Shown one piece after another: positions 17,831 to 26,295 of a DNA stretch of 64,000 nt (the stretch's first letter is position 1; every line of letters starts with the position of its first letter). Source of the stretch: CAYYTU01 sp964474655 (GTDB lineage Bacteria > Chloroflexota > Anaerolineae > B4-G1); NCBI GenBank assembly GCA_964474655.1, contig CAYYTU010000006.1:1-64000 (forward strand), given 5' to 3'. A program made the position numbers and the translations under genes. Below the pieces are notes generated by a model. The model did no database searches, was not told where the DNA came from, and was given only the letters and a program-made list of their open reading frames with translations.

Positions 17831-18727
17831 ATGTATGAATTAATCGTTATCGGCGGCGGCCCGGCGGGGATCAGCGCGGCCTCAATGGCGCTCAACCAAC
17901 GCGTGGAGGCCCTGATCATCGCCGAGGAGTGGGGCGGACAGACGACTTATCGGATGGCCCTGGAAGACACGGAGGGACACAGCCTCATCACCGGCGAGTC
18001 GCTGCTAGAGACGTTCCGTCAGCAGCTGGACTATCTGGACTTCGTGCGCCATTTCGCTCGGGTGACCAAAGTAGCGCCTCAGCAGGAGCACTTCGTGGTG
18101 ACGACCGCTGACGGCGATCGCTTCGAGGGCCAGGCCCTGATCATCGCCACAGGAGCCAAGCCAGAGCGACTGGACGTGCCGGGCGCGGAGCGGCTAGCTG
18201 GACACGGCCTGAGCCACTCGGCCGCCACCCACGCCGGACTATTCCTGGGCAAGGATGTCGCCGTGGTGGGTAATCGGAAACGGGCCCAATGGGCCGCCGC
18301 CAGCCTGGCACGCAAGGCCCACTACGTCTACTTGCTGGCCCCGGAGCCGTTGTCGACGACCCCATTGGTCGAGAAGCTGCACCATATGAGAAATCTGGAG
18401 ATAATCGAGGGCGTTCAGATCAAGGAGGTACTCGGAGAGAAGTTCGTGGATGGCATCGTGGTAGATTTGCCCGATAGCAAGCGGCGCGAGCTACCCGTCA
18501 AGGGCATCTTCGTCAAGTTGCCCCGCACCCCCAATTCGGAACTGGTGGGCGAATGGGTAGACTGCGACAGCCACGGGCACATCCTGGTGGACGTCCTTGG
18601 CAAGACCAGCTGGCCGGGCGTCTTCGCCGCCGGTGATGTCACGATGATCTCGGAGCAAATGCTGGTCCACATCGGGGAGGGCGCAAAGGCAGCCCTTTCG
18701 GCCTATCACTACTTGCTGATGAACTAG
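17831..18727 (+). CDS. Thioredoxin-reductase-like flavoprotein lacking the redox CxxC
   Basis: A 298-residue two-dinucleotide-domain flavoprotein. GGGPAGISAA binds FAD at the N-terminus, ALIIATGAKP precedes the second domain, and VFAAGDVTMI is the C-terminal FAD signature. In thioredoxin reductases the segment before GKDVAVVGGG reads CATCDG; here the equivalent is AATHAG (within GLSHSAATHAGLFLGKDVAVV), so both cysteines are gone. The NADPH-loop GGGDSA is also replaced, by GNRKRA. It therefore cannot be a normal thioredoxin reductase. Ferredoxin-linked or NAD(P)H-independent relatives with this architecture exist. AAGGAGGAGG precedes ATG 17831. Confidence 0.8.
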   Translation: MYELIVIGGGPAGISAASMALNQRVEALIIAEEWGGQTTYRMALEDTEGHSLITGESLLETFRQQLDYLDFVRHFARVTKVAPQQEHFVVTTADGDRFEGQALIIATGAKPERLDVPGAERLAGHGLSHSAATHAGLFLGKDVAVVGNRKRAQWAAASLARKAHYVYLLAPEPLSTTPLVEKLHHMRNLEIIEGVQIKEVLGEKFVDGIVVDLPDSKRRELPVKGIFVKLPRTPNSELVGEWVDCDSHGHILVDVLGKTSWPGVFAAGDVTMISEQMLVHIGEGAKAALSAYHYLLMN

Positions 18728-18749
18728 AGCCGCCAACGTACTGACGACC

Positions 18750-18786
18750 AAAGCGCCCTGGTCGGAGCTACCTACCAGGGCGCTTT
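18750..18786. terminator. Bidirectional intrinsic terminator between convergent genes
   Basis: A perfect 13-bp inverted repeat (AAAGCGCCCTGGT at 18750-18762 and its complement at 18774-18786) with an 11-base loop. The A-start/T-end of the stem gives T-runs on both strands. It lies between the flavoprotein gene (+) and the small membrane-protein gene (-) and can serve both. Confidence 0.85.
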
Positions 18787-18809
18787 CTGCTTCCGTGAGC
18801 GGGGGACGT

Positions 18810-19214
18810 TCAAGACCGGCTCAGCACAATGGCCAGGAAAGTCGCCGTCAAAGCCACCATCACGCCCACCACAAAGAAGGCTGCCACAGTCTGCTCTACT
18901 CGATGGTGAAATCTTCCGGTGGCCCACAAAAAGAGCCCAGACGCCAGCGCCGACCCAAGCAACACTCCGACAGTATAGATGAGGGCCGTCGCCATCAAGG
19001 CCGGCAGATCCACCTGCACGACCAGCTGATTGAAGACGGTGAGCGAAAAACGGCTCCCTAGGAAGGTATAGCCAGCGCCAACCAGCAGACCGGTCAACGT
19101 CAGAGCGACCCCCTGAAGACGACCGCGCCCGCGTTCCAGCCAGATCGTGATAGCTCCCAGCGCGATCAGCGCCAAGGCAAAGGTGAGCACCACAATAGAG
19201 ATAAACTCGATCAT
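18810..19214 (-). CDS. Small four-helix membrane protein, unknown function
   Basis: A 134-residue protein made mostly of four hydrophobic segments (roughly residues 4-26, 35-55, 74-97 and 109-131), with short charged links such as WLERGRGR. No domain family is recognised. An R1 repeat element lies immediately upstream on its 5' side (19267-19418), so its promoter would have to lie within or close to that element. The convergent terminator at 18750-18786 ends the transcript. Confidence 0.6.
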   Translation of the reverse strand: MIEFISIVVLTFALALIALGAITIWLERGRGRLQGVALTLTGLLVGAGYTFLGSRFSLTVFNQLVVQVDLPALMATALIYTVGVLLGSALASGLFLWATGRFHHRVEQTVAAFFVVGVMVALTATFLAIVLSRS

Positions 19215-19266
19215 TCAGATCCCATCACGCAACGGGTACTTGCAAGCGTGAACGCTCTAAAACTTG

Positions 19267-19418
19267 ACTCCTGCACTTTTCAAATCTTTGAGGAGCAAAG
19301 ACTTCGGAGGTCTTAAAAGTGGTTTGCGAACCCAATTTGGAAGCAAAGCGGGTTTATTTTGCATCCAAAATCCTCGACGGTAGACGCCCGAAGTCTAGAG
19401 TCGCTTAACTGCAGGACT
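19267..19418 (-). repeat. R1 inverted-repeat element, copy A
   Basis: 152 bp bounded by ACTCCTGCA (19267-19275) and TGCAGGACT (19410-19418); counting flanking bases, the ends CTTGACTCCTGCA and TGCAGGACTCAAG match over 13 bp with one mismatch. Its reverse complement aligns over its full length with copies at 40178-40473 and 54075-54228, including a shared core with GATGCAAAATAA and GGGTTCGCAAAC. There is no coding capacity. It ends four bases before the stop codon of the uracil-DNA glycosylase gene. Confidence 0.85.
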
Positions 19419-19422
19419 CAAG

Positions 19423-20025
19423 CTAAAATAGCGAGAGCTGCTCCACTTCGGGAGGCGGCTCAGATTCGGCGATCTGGTCTGCACGCGTGAGGATGTCGGG
19501 AATGCGGGCCATATCCTCTTCGACGGTGGGGCGTAAGCTGGGTCGATGGAGTGCGGCCGCCGGATGATACATCGGATAATAGACGATCCCGTCTATCTTG
19601 CGCGGCTGACCGTGAATGCGAGAAATGCGGGCCTTGGGGAAAGCGCGTGCCATCGAAAAGCGGCCCAGTGTGACGATCATCGTCGGTTGGACCAGGCCAA
19701 TCTGGCGATCCAGATACGGCTCACAAGCATTGATCTCCTCCGGCAAGGGATCACGGTTACCTGGCGGACGACACTTGATTACGTTGGTGATGTAGACATC
19801 CTCGCGCGTCATGCCGATACTTTCCAGGAGCTCTTCCAGGAACTGACCGGCCGCCCCCACAAACGGGCGTCCCTGCTGGTCCTCGTGGAAACCCGGCGCC
19901 TCGCCCACGAACATAATGTCAGCCGCGCTCGGCCCTTCGCCGGGCACAGCGTGGGTTCGCCCACGATGTAACATACACTTCTGGCATTGGCCGATCTCCG
20001 CTTCCAATCTCTTCAACTCCGACAC
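19423..20025 (-). CDS. Uracil-DNA glycosylase, family 4 (Fe-S type)
   Basis: A 200-residue DNA-repair enzyme that removes uracil from DNA. Motif GEAPGFHEDQQGRPFVG carries the active-site Glu typical of family 4, YHPAA is the second motif, and four Cys (CQKC near residue 14 and the pair flanking RPPGNRDPLPEEINA) ligate the [4Fe-4S] cluster. The start is a GTG with GAGGAGGG just upstream. It is a stand-alone gene on the minus strand, with an R1 repeat at its 3' end and a palindrome-rich spacer on its 5' side. Confidence 0.9.
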   Translation of the reverse strand: MSELKRLEAEIGQCQKCMLHRGRTHAVPGEGPSAADIMFVGEAPGFHEDQQGRPFVGAAGQFLEELLESIGMTREDVYITNVIKCRPPGNRDPLPEEINACEPYLDRQIGLVQPTMIVTLGRFSMARAFPKARISRIHGQPRKIDGIVYYPMYHPAAALHRPSLRPTVEEDMARIPDILTRADQIAESEPPPEVEQLSLF

Positions 20026-20292
20026 ACTTCCCTCCTCTGTGCGCTAACTCCTCTAAATCGGTTATCACGAACGTAAGCTTCACCCCAAAAGAGCACAGGT
20101 TCTCTGGGATTTTGCGGGGTGCTCAGAGCGGGTTTGTAACCCGCGTCTCGTATCTGGGCTTCGGGATTAATTTGACCCCAGATGCGGGGGGGACACATCC
20201 CCGCCGAGCAATCTCAAGCTATCGACCACGCGAAACCCCAAAGAGCCAAAGTACAACCTCTGAAAGATGGTCGATGAACAACGCTGCCACGA
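20026..20292. repeat. Palindrome-rich intergenic spacer
   Basis: No gene is evident in these 267 bases. At 20128-20144 GCGGGTT and AACCCGC form a 7-bp hairpin with a 3-base loop. At about 20155-20192 TCTGGG and CCCCAGA flank an AT-rich loop, followed by GCGGGG. The latter pattern recurs in the insert inside R1 copy B (40298-40357). The short minus-strand frame across it (20013-20198) looks like translated repeat. Confidence 0.55.
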
Positions 20293-20919
20293 TTATAGAT
20301 TATCCGTATCACCTTGTCCATTCTGCCGATCCACCGCTATCTGCTGCTCACGAAGACGCCCCTTGATCTCGCGGCGGCGCTGGGAAAGATCGGCCCGATA
20401 ATCATCACCCACCCGAACCGCCATCAACCAGGCGTCCTCCCCATCCCGGTAGTACGTTCGTTGTGTCTTCCTCAGCTGAAAGCCGTATTTGCTGTAGAGT
20501 TGATGGGCCACCTGATTGGAGGGACGCATCTCCAGCGTGACGCGCGTGACGTCTTGCAGCACCATCTCTTCCAGCGCCACCAGCAACAACAGATCGCCCA
20601 ACCCTCGACCCCGCCAATCGGGATGGAGAGCAATAGTGGTAATGTGGGCCTCTCGTTGATGGACCCGATAGCCCACGTAGCCGATCACGCGACTCCGCTC
20701 GTCGGACCCCAGGATCCATCTGACCCAGTTGCAACCCCTTGGCGCCGAGGAGACGACCTCCTCCTCTGGCGGCCGCAGCAAGACCCAGTAGTGAGAACGT
20801 GGCTGCTGCAGCTCGTAGGAAAAGGCCCGCGGGGGCCAGGGCGTGGGGAAGGATAAGCGGTCGATAGCGACGACACGCGGAATGTCGCCGGGCCTCATCG
20901 GGCGAATGGTGCAGCGCAT
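20293..20919 (-). CDS. rimI: RimI-type ribosomal-protein S18 N-acetyltransferase
   Basis: A 208-residue GNAT. The acetyl-CoA loop is HPDWRGRGLGDLLL, preceded by the strand VGYRVHQREAHITTIALHP, and the later NQVAHQLYSKYGFQLRKTQ is the usual RimI ending. An insertion of about 25 residues after WVLLRPP and a C-terminal extension of about 35 charged residues make it longer than the 150-160 of most RimI. Its ATG overlaps the TsaB stop (TGATG), and tsaE-tsaB-rimI is a widely conserved operon, supporting RimI over a generic acetyltransferase. Confidence 0.85.
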   Translation of the reverse strand: MRCTIRPMRPGDIPRVVAIDRLSFPTPWPPRAFSYELQQPRSHYWVLLRPPEEEVVSSAPRGCNWVRWILGSDERSRVIGYVGYRVHQREAHITTIALHPDWRGRGLGDLLLLVALEEMVLQDVTRVTLEMRPSNQVAHQLYSKYGFQLRKTQRTYYRDGEDAWLMAVRVGDDYRADLSQRRREIKGRLREQQIAVDRQNGQGDTDNL

Positions 20920-21575
20920 CAGACCGGATGTTGGAGATAGATCGGGATGAGCGTCGTCGGATCGTCAGTCTCGTCCCGGCGCAAGCGCTTCCACGCCAGT
21001 TCCGCCAGGAAACCGGCCCGGCGTAACCGATTCGCCGCCGGCAGTAGAATGGCCTGATCGCCGAGATCGGCCAATACCTGGGCGCCGGCCCGATCCACCT
21101 CACCGCAGAAAAGCGTGGGCTGAGCGATCTCGTCGGCGACCTGTTCCCAGGTGGTGAGATGGGGCTCCTCGCGCACGCGCCATGCGCCGAACCGCCAATG
21201 ATAAGTGGCAACACAGATGCGCCCCCGCCCGGCCTCCAGCACGGCACAGAGGGGACGACGGTCGTGCCCTTGGGCTGCGGCTACTACGTCCAGGGTGGAG
21301 ACGCCGATCAACGGCAGGCCGTGGGCCAGCGCCAGTCCCTTCGCCACCGCCATGCCGATTCGCAGCCCAGTGAAAGAGCCCGGACCGCGCGTCACCGCGA
21401 CTCCCTCAAGCTGCTGGGGTGCGAGCAATAGGCCCTCCATAGCAGATGCCAGGCGAGACGTCAGCTCGGCGGTGTGACGGCGAGGCGCCTCCCAGGTGTG
21501 CTCGGCGCGCAGCTCAAATCCATCGTGTAACGCAAGGCTGGCCTGCTCCGTAGCAGTGTCGATGGCAACTAGCAT
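20919..21575 (-). CDS. tsaB: tRNA threonylcarbamoyladenosine biosynthesis protein TsaB
   Basis: A 218-residue ASKHA-fold protein that forms the TsaB-TsaD-TsaE complex making t6A37 on tRNA. The N-terminus MLVAIDTATEQASLAL, the HTAEL stretch and GPGSFTGLRIGMAVAKGLA are family signatures. Like other TsaB, it lacks the full metal-binding site of TsaD. It starts six bases after the tsaE stop and overlaps rimI. TsaD is not in the window. Confidence 0.92.
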   Translation of the reverse strand: MLVAIDTATEQASLALHDGFELRAEHTWEAPRRHTAELTSRLASAMEGLLLAPQQLEGVAVTRGPGSFTGLRIGMAVAKGLALAHGLPLIGVSTLDVVAAAQGHDRRPLCAVLEAGRGRICVATYHWRFGAWRVREEPHLTTWEQVADEIAQPTLFCGEVDRAGAQVLADLGDQAILLPAANRLRRAGFLAELAWKRLRRDETDDPTTLIPIYLQHPV

Positions 21576-21581
21576 AAGGTC

Positions 21582-22073
21582 TCACGCTCCAAAGGCTATC
21601 TTCCGAAACTGACGTAACAGCTTCTGATGGCGTTCGCCGTGGGCAGAAAAACAGAGGTGACGCTGGGTCGGGTCGGCGTGATCGACGAAATCGAGTGTGA
21701 CCCACAGATGCTCCGGGGGAATCAAATCCCGACCGCGCTCGGCCCATTCGATAACGCAGACAGCGTGCTCGGCCCCCAGAAAATCGTCCATCCCCAACCC
21801 CCAGGCCTCCCCCGCGCTCTCAATGCGGTACAAGTCGATGTGATAAAGCCGGTCCTTATCGAGTGAACGCCCATACTCCCGAATCAGCACAAAAGAAGGG
21901 CTGACCACCGGCCGATCGACACCCCAGCCGCGACCGATTCCCTGCGTCAAACACGTCTTACCTGACCCCAGCGAGCCTTGCAGGCAAATCACGTCGCCGC
22001 CTTGGAGCAGCGTTCCCAGGCGTGCACCAAGCCGTTGCGTTTGATCGGCGCTGCGGCTTATGAATTCCACCAT
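21582..22073 (-). CDS. tsaE: tRNA threonylcarbamoyladenosine biosynthesis ATPase TsaE
   Basis: A 163-residue P-loop ATPase of the t6A pathway. Walker A is GSLGSGKT, followed by the family's SPSFVLIREY and LYHIDLYRIE. VCVIEWAERGRDLIP, with its conserved Trp and Glu, completes the signature. I start it at the ATG at 22073 (MVEFISRS...), giving normal family length; a longer frame begins at 22097. It is first in the tsaE-tsaB-rimI operon, with a good promoter 56 bases upstream. Confidence 0.92.
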   Translation of the reverse strand: MVEFISRSADQTQRLGARLGTLLQGGDVICLQGSLGSGKTCLTQGIGRGWGVDRPVVSPSFVLIREYGRSLDKDRLYHIDLYRIESAGEAWGLGMDDFLGAEHAVCVIEWAERGRDLIPPEHLWVTLDFVDHADPTQRHLCFSAHGERHQKLLRQFRKIAFGA

Positions 22074-22129
22074 ATTCTCTTCAAGAAGGATCATCACATA
22101 GAACTCCAGATCACCTGGATACCAAAGCG

Positions 22130-22158
22130 ATTATACAACCGTTGAAGGGCCTCGACAA
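22130..22158 (-). promoter_or_regulatory. Promoter of the tsaE-tsaB-rimI operon
   Basis: Read on the minus strand, TTGTCG (22158-22153), a 17-base spacer and a perfect TATAAT (22135-22130) lie 56 bases before the tsaE start. The other end of the same spacer, which spans 22074-22380, holds a lone TATAAT (22292-22297) facing the phosphoesterase gene, with no clear -35 box. Nothing else is recognised in this 307-base stretch. Confidence 0.7.
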
Positions 22159-22380
22159 GCGACCTCACAACCGTTTCTCCTACCGCATATCCGGCGAGCG
22201 CAGCTCAGGCCGGTCGGAGACCCCACGGATAACAAATGGACGTTCACCAGATCGTCAGGGACCCCGGCCTAGCGCAAAGTGAAGAGTGTTATATAATTGG
22301 AATCACAGAATGGCAACTTGGAGAGTGCAGATTCGAAAGTCTCACGAATTTTCAACCTAGATCACGAGGAGTAAAGACTA

Positions 22381-23109
22381 GTGCGTTGTTTGATTGTATC
22401 CGACATTCACGGTAATCTGGCAGCACTGGAGGCGGTGCTAGAAGACGCGCCGGATTTCGACGAGGTATGGTGCCTGGGCGATCTGGTGGGATACGGGCCT
22501 CAGCCCAACGAGTGTATTGAATGTGTGCAAGAATACCCCCACGTGAGCCTGTCCGGTAACCACGATTGGGCCGCATTGGGCAAGCTGGATCTGAGCAGCT
22601 TCAACCGAATCGCCCGCATCGCCAACCAATGGACGCAGGAGGAATTGACGCAGGAATCGATCACTTATTTGCGCAAATGCCCCTCCCATATGGAGCAAGA
22701 TGATTTCTACCTGGCCCACGGCAGCCCACGTGAGCCGGTGTGGGAGTATATCCTCGATACCGCCGTGGCGTATGCCAACTTCGAGCACTTCTCCACCCCT
22801 TTCTGTCTGGTAGGCCATACGCATGTGCCGATCGCCTTTGAGTTGGATGAGCAACAACGCTGCAGCGAAGCTCACATCCCCCCTTTCTCCAACCCGTTAT
22901 CACTGGGGCCTCAACGCGCGATTCTCAATCCAGGTAGCGTGGGGCAACCACGGGATGGCGATCCCCGAGCCAGCTACGCACTGCTCAATACCGAAAAGAT
23001 GAACTGGGAGTTCCGGCGCGTCACGTATCCGGTCGAAATCACCCAGGAGCTGATGCGAGCCCGCGACCTCCCACGACGCCTCATCGACCGCCTGGAAGTC
23101 GGACGGTAA
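22381..23109 (+). CDS. Metallophosphoesterase (YfcE-like), second copy
   Basis: A 242-residue calcineurin-like phosphoesterase. Metal motifs in order: VSDIHGN, LGDLVGYGP, GNHDWA, LAHGSP and VGHTHVP. The later NPGSVGQPRDGDPRASY is typical of this small YfcE-like subgroup. The start is GTG 22381 with GAGGAG upstream. It is a paralogue of the gene at 196 (same motif order, similar C-terminal region) but clearly diverged. Substrate unknown. Confidence 0.85.
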   Translation: MRCLIVSDIHGNLAALEAVLEDAPDFDEVWCLGDLVGYGPQPNECIECVQEYPHVSLSGNHDWAALGKLDLSSFNRIARIANQWTQEELTQESITYLRKCPSHMEQDDFYLAHGSPREPVWEYILDTAVAYANFEHFSTPFCLVGHTHVPIAFELDEQQRCSEAHIPPFSNPLSLGPQRAILNPGSVGQPRDGDPRASYALLNTEKMNWEFRRVTYPVEITQELMRARDLPRRLIDRLEVGR

Positions 23110-23203
23110 GAGGAACAAAAGACCGATTTTCGACGTCTAAAGGATGACGACGTGATTTAGCTACTTTACTCAATACTCGAAAATCCTAATCAGGAGGAGA
23201 GCG

Positions 23204-24118
23204 ATGGAGAAGAGGTTCATTTATACCATCAGCTTTGTGCTGATGTTGGTCATAGCAACCGGCTGCAGCACAGCACCCCAGCTGGGGGCAGAGGATAAAG
23301 CAGAAGCTCCGATGGAGATGGAGGCCCCCGTTGCTAGCGAATCCGAGGCAGAAGCAGGTGAAGCGGCCGGACGAGCCGCCGATCGGGCCGACATCGAACG
23401 TCTCATCATCCGCAACGCCTCACTGGACATCGTGGTCTCGGATACCGAAGGGGCCGTCGACGAGATCAAGATGCTGGTAAACCAGCTGGACGGCTACATC
23501 GTCGAATCGAACGTGAACAAGTTCCAGGAAGGGCTCCGCGCCAACCTGCGGATTCGCGTGCCCGCCGAGAAACTCGACCAGGCGCTGGAACAGATCCGCG
23601 ATCTGTCCATCGACGTGGAGCGCGAGTCCATCTCCGGACAGGACGTGACCGAGGAGTACGTCGATCTCCAATCACGCCTGCGCTATCTGGAGGCGACCGA
23701 GGAGCGCCTGCTAGAGTTCCTGGAGGATGCCGAGGATACCGAGGCCGCCCTCTCTGTCTACAGCAAACTCCAGAACATCCAGTCCGATATTGAACAGGTC
23801 AAAGGTCGAATGGAGTACCTCAAACGGTCCGCAGCGATGGCCACCATCAGCCTGAATATCACCCCCGACGAGCTGGCCCAGCCGATCCAGGTCGGCGGCT
23901 GGCACCCAGAAGGGACGTTACGCGATGCCTTCGAATCATTGATCCGGGTGTTGCAGTTCATAGTCGATGCCCTGATCGTAATCGTAGTGCTTGTCATGCC
24001 CGTCCTGCTCATCATCACCTTGCCCCTGGTAGGGCTGTACTTGCTGGTCCGGGCCTTCATCCGGCGGCGCCGATCGCGCAAGGAACGAAACGAGGAGCAA
24101 AACGAAGAAGAGGCGTAA
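23204..24118 (+). CDS. DUF4349 lipoprotein
   Basis: A 304-residue secreted, membrane-attached protein. A signal peptide with lipobox ATGC at residues 18-21 is followed by an acidic linker, then the DUF4349 domain (LIIRNASLDIVVSD, GYIVESN, RIRVPAEKLDQAL, DVTEEYVDLQSRLRYLEATEERLLEFL). The domain includes a long helical coiled-coil hairpin over about residues 160-215. A transmembrane segment near residues 255-285 and a basic tail close the protein. Function of the family is unknown. AGGAGGAG precedes the ATG. A 9-bp inverted repeat GATTTTCGA/TCGAAAATC (23125-23185) lies in the leader. Confidence 0.8.
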   Translation: MEKRFIYTISFVLMLVIATGCSTAPQLGAEDKAEAPMEMEAPVASESEAEAGEAAGRAADRADIERLIIRNASLDIVVSDTEGAVDEIKMLVNQLDGYIVESNVNKFQEGLRANLRIRVPAEKLDQALEQIRDLSIDVERESISGQDVTEEYVDLQSRLRYLEATEERLLEFLEDAEDTEAALSVYSKLQNIQSDIEQVKGRMEYLKRSAAMATISLNITPDELAQPIQVGGWHPEGTLRDAFESLIRVLQFIVDALIVIVVLVMPVLLIITLPLVGLYLLVRAFIRRRRSRKERNEEQNEEEA

Positions 24119-24195
24119 TCAACCACGCCCGACCATCAACGCGCTGTTCAACCAACTCACCCTTCGTCAAACAACCAGCTGGATGGAGTGAGCAG

Positions 24196-25452
24196 ATGCA
24201 ACTCTACAACACCCTTTCCCATCGCACTGAGGACCTCACCTCGCGACAAGGTCCCATCACCGTCTACGTCTGCGGCATCACCCCCTACGATACCACGCAC
24301 CTGGGCCACGCCTTCACCTACGCCAGCCTCGACGTCCTGATCCGCTACCTGACGTTTCGCGGCTACGAGGTGCGCTACGTCCAGAACGTCACCGACATCG
24401 ACGACGACATCCTGCGTGAGGCGAAGGAGATCGGGGAACCGTGGAAGGCCCTGGGAAATCGCTGGACTGCTCACTTCATCCGCGATATGAAGGCACTCAA
24501 CGTCCGCCCGCCCGATGAACTCCCCCGCGCCACCGAGACCATCCCCCAGATCATCCAAGTGGTGGAGCAGCTGCTGGAAGCCGGCCTGGCCTACGAATCC
24601 GGCGGCAGCGTCTACTTCCACCTCCAAGGCTGGCCCGAATACGGCAAGCTCAGCCGCCTCTCTTACGACGAGATGTTGCCCATCGCCAACGAGCGCGGCA
24701 ACGACCCCGATGATCCCCACAAGCGCGATCCGCTCGATTTCGTGTTATGGCAGGCGCAAAAACCAGGCGAACCGGCATGGGAAAGCCCGTGGGGGGCGGG
24801 CCGCCCCGGCTGGCACATCGAATGCTCCACGATGGCGATTCACCATCTGGGCTACCCGGTCGATATTCACGGCGGCGGAGCCGATCTCACCTTCCCGCAC
24901 CACGAGAGCGAGATTGCCCAGGCCGAAGGCGCCACGGGCGAGCGCCCTTTCGTCCGCTTCTGGGTCCACACCGCGATGGTACGCCACGAAGGAGAGAAGA
25001 TGAGCAAATCGCTGGGCAATCTGGTGATGGTGAGCGACTTGCTGGAGACCCAATCACCGGACGCCATCCGGCTCTACCTGGCCTCCCATCATTACCGCGA
25101 GCCGTGGGAGCACGATCAGGACGATCTGGAACAAGCGGAGCAGCTGGCCCAGACGCTGCGCGAGGCCGTCATGGACGAGGGCGGCCCAGAGGAGGCGCTC
25201 GATCCGTCGGCAGCACGGGAGGCCTTCGGCGCAGCGATGGACGACGATCTCAATACGCCTCGCGCTGTAGCCAAGCTGGAGCAACTGGCCAAGGCGATCC
25301 TGAACGGTGTCCGCGCCGGACGGGATGTTCAGACGGCCAGGGAGGCGTTGCGCACGATGGGCCGCGTCCTTGGGCTGCGGCTCGACGCCGAATGGCCGGA
25401 AGCACACGTCATCGCGGCCTGGGACCGCTACTGGCAAGATTTCGTCACCTGA
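24196..25452 (+). CDS. MshC-like cysteine ligase (short cysteinyl-tRNA synthetase paralogue)
   Basis: A 418-residue class I synthetase-like protein. ATP motifs are HLGHA (HIGH-type) and KMSKS. It reads CGITPYDTTHLGHA, whereas true CysS has CGPTVYD. It also has NERGNDPDDPHKRDPLDFVLW and GRPGWHIECS, matching mycothiol ligase MshC in motif and spacing. It ends soon after the catalytic core, lacking the CysS anticodon-binding domain. Against this, the zinc-site region HHESE keeps a Glu found in CysS but not in MshC. I judge MshC-like ligation of cysteine to a glucosaminyl-inositol-type amine more likely than tRNA charging. A MshA-like gene lies 860 bases downstream. Confidence 0.65.
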   Translation: MQLYNTLSHRTEDLTSRQGPITVYVCGITPYDTTHLGHAFTYASLDVLIRYLTFRGYEVRYVQNVTDIDDDILREAKEIGEPWKALGNRWTAHFIRDMKALNVRPPDELPRATETIPQIIQVVEQLLEAGLAYESGGSVYFHLQGWPEYGKLSRLSYDEMLPIANERGNDPDDPHKRDPLDFVLWQAQKPGEPAWESPWGAGRPGWHIECSTMAIHHLGYPVDIHGGGADLTFPHHESEIAQAEGATGERPFVRFWVHTAMVRHEGEKMSKSLGNLVMVSDLLETQSPDAIRLYLASHHYREPWEHDQDDLEQAEQLAQTLREAVMDEGGPEEALDPSAAREAFGAAMDDDLNTPRAVAKLEQLAKAILNGVRAGRDVQTAREALRTMGRVLGLRLDAEWPEAHVIAAWDRYWQDFVT

Positions 25453-25462
25453 TGCGCGTTCC

Positions 25463-25912
25463 TCACACCGCGTCGCTCTCACGCTTCGAGAGGTAATGGA
25501 TGCCGGAGTCAATCTCGACGTAGCCCACTTTCTGGAACAGCGCCAGCGAGGCGGGGTTGTCGCTTTCGACCAGGGCCGCGATGATGCGCATTCCCTGGTC
25601 GCGCAGCACAGTCTCGGCCGCCGCGATCAACCGCGCGCCGTAGCCCCGCCGGCGATAGTCGGGGTCGACGACCAGGCGATTGATCCAGCCCTTGCGGCTA
25701 TCGTGCGTGGCGACCACCGCGCCGACCAGTTGCTCCTCCACCGTCAGGCCCAGGATCGTCTCCACGCCGCTTGCGAGCTGGCGGGCGATGGCGGTCCGGC
25801 TGTCGCGCCCGCGCGGCTTAAGCGAATGTAAGCCCGCCCGCTTCCAGAGCGCCATCAGATCGTCGTAATCGTCCACGTCGAGCCGCCGTATCGTTTCTCG
25901 TCTCTCCTCCAA
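25463..25912 (-). CDS. GNAT-family N-acetyltransferase
   Basis: A 149-residue single-domain GNAT. The acetyl-CoA pyrophosphate loop is DPDYRRRGYGARLI, and NPASLALFQKVGYVEI is the C-terminal signature. It converges on the MshC-like gene with only ten bases between the two stops. A single GNAT domain is half the size of the mycothiol synthase MshD, so no such role is claimed. Substrate unknown. Confidence 0.82.
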   Translation of the reverse strand: MEERRETIRRLDVDDYDDLMALWKRAGLHSLKPRGRDSRTAIARQLASGVETILGLTVEEQLVGAVVATHDSRKGWINRLVVDPDYRRRGYGARLIAAAETVLRDQGMRIIAALVESDNPASLALFQKVGYVEIDSGIHYLSKRESDAV

Positions 25913-25959
25913 AATGGTATCCTCCTGAATTGCCGCACTTGAACGTCAAAACGCATTAC

Positions 25960-26052
25960 TGTTACACAGAGCTACACGAAGGAGGCGCAGAGGCCCTCAG
26001 AGTGCTTTTCTTTGTGTTTCTCTGTGTCTTCTCTGTGCATCTCCGTGTAACA
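25960..26052. repeat. CACAGAG-type palindromic element
   Basis: 93 bp bounded by TGTTACACAGAG (25960-25971) and CTCCGTGTAACA (26041-26052), which pair with one mismatch. The interior is also self-complementary and rich in ACAGAG/CTCTGTG. It would fold into one long imperfect hairpin. The stretch 25913-26312 holds this, the R3 copy at 26170 and a -10 box, and no gene. Confidence 0.7.
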
Positions 26053-26169
26053 AGCGGGCCGGTGTGTGGCTTTTACCTCAATGCGCCAAAATCCATTAGC
26101 GTGGGATTTCGAAGCAGGTCGCCCAGCAGAATGTCCTCAAGGCCGCAGAGCAGGCTTAGGGGTGAACAA

Positions 26170-26258
26170 GGCAAACGAAGCTGGGGTTGATACGCTCGAT
26201 AAACGTGACTATGAGCAATCTAATGCGTCCAGGCTACCCTGGAATCGCTTCGTTTGCC
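26170..26258 (+). repeat. R3 inverted-repeat element, complete copy
   Basis: Exactly 89 bp with perfect 12-bp terminal inverted repeats, GGCAAACGAAGC and GCTTCGTTTGCC. The copy at 54401-54489 is also 89 bp, in opposite orientation, and aligns end to end with roughly 15 differences. No coding capacity. Confidence 0.85.
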
Positions 26259-26295
26259 CAGCGTCCCGCGGGCTTTCCTGTCGCGTCGAGTATAG

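Noticed and set aside
20013..20198. Small minus-strand frame upstream of the uracil-DNA glycosylase gene
   Set aside because: It is translated palindromic repeat (GCGGGTT/AACCCGC) and overlaps the true start of the glycosylase gene.
24196..25452. Ordinary cysteinyl-tRNA synthetase
   Set aside because: CGITPYD in place of CGPTVYD, the MshC-like insertion and the missing anticodon-binding domain argue against it, though it cannot be excluded by reading alone.
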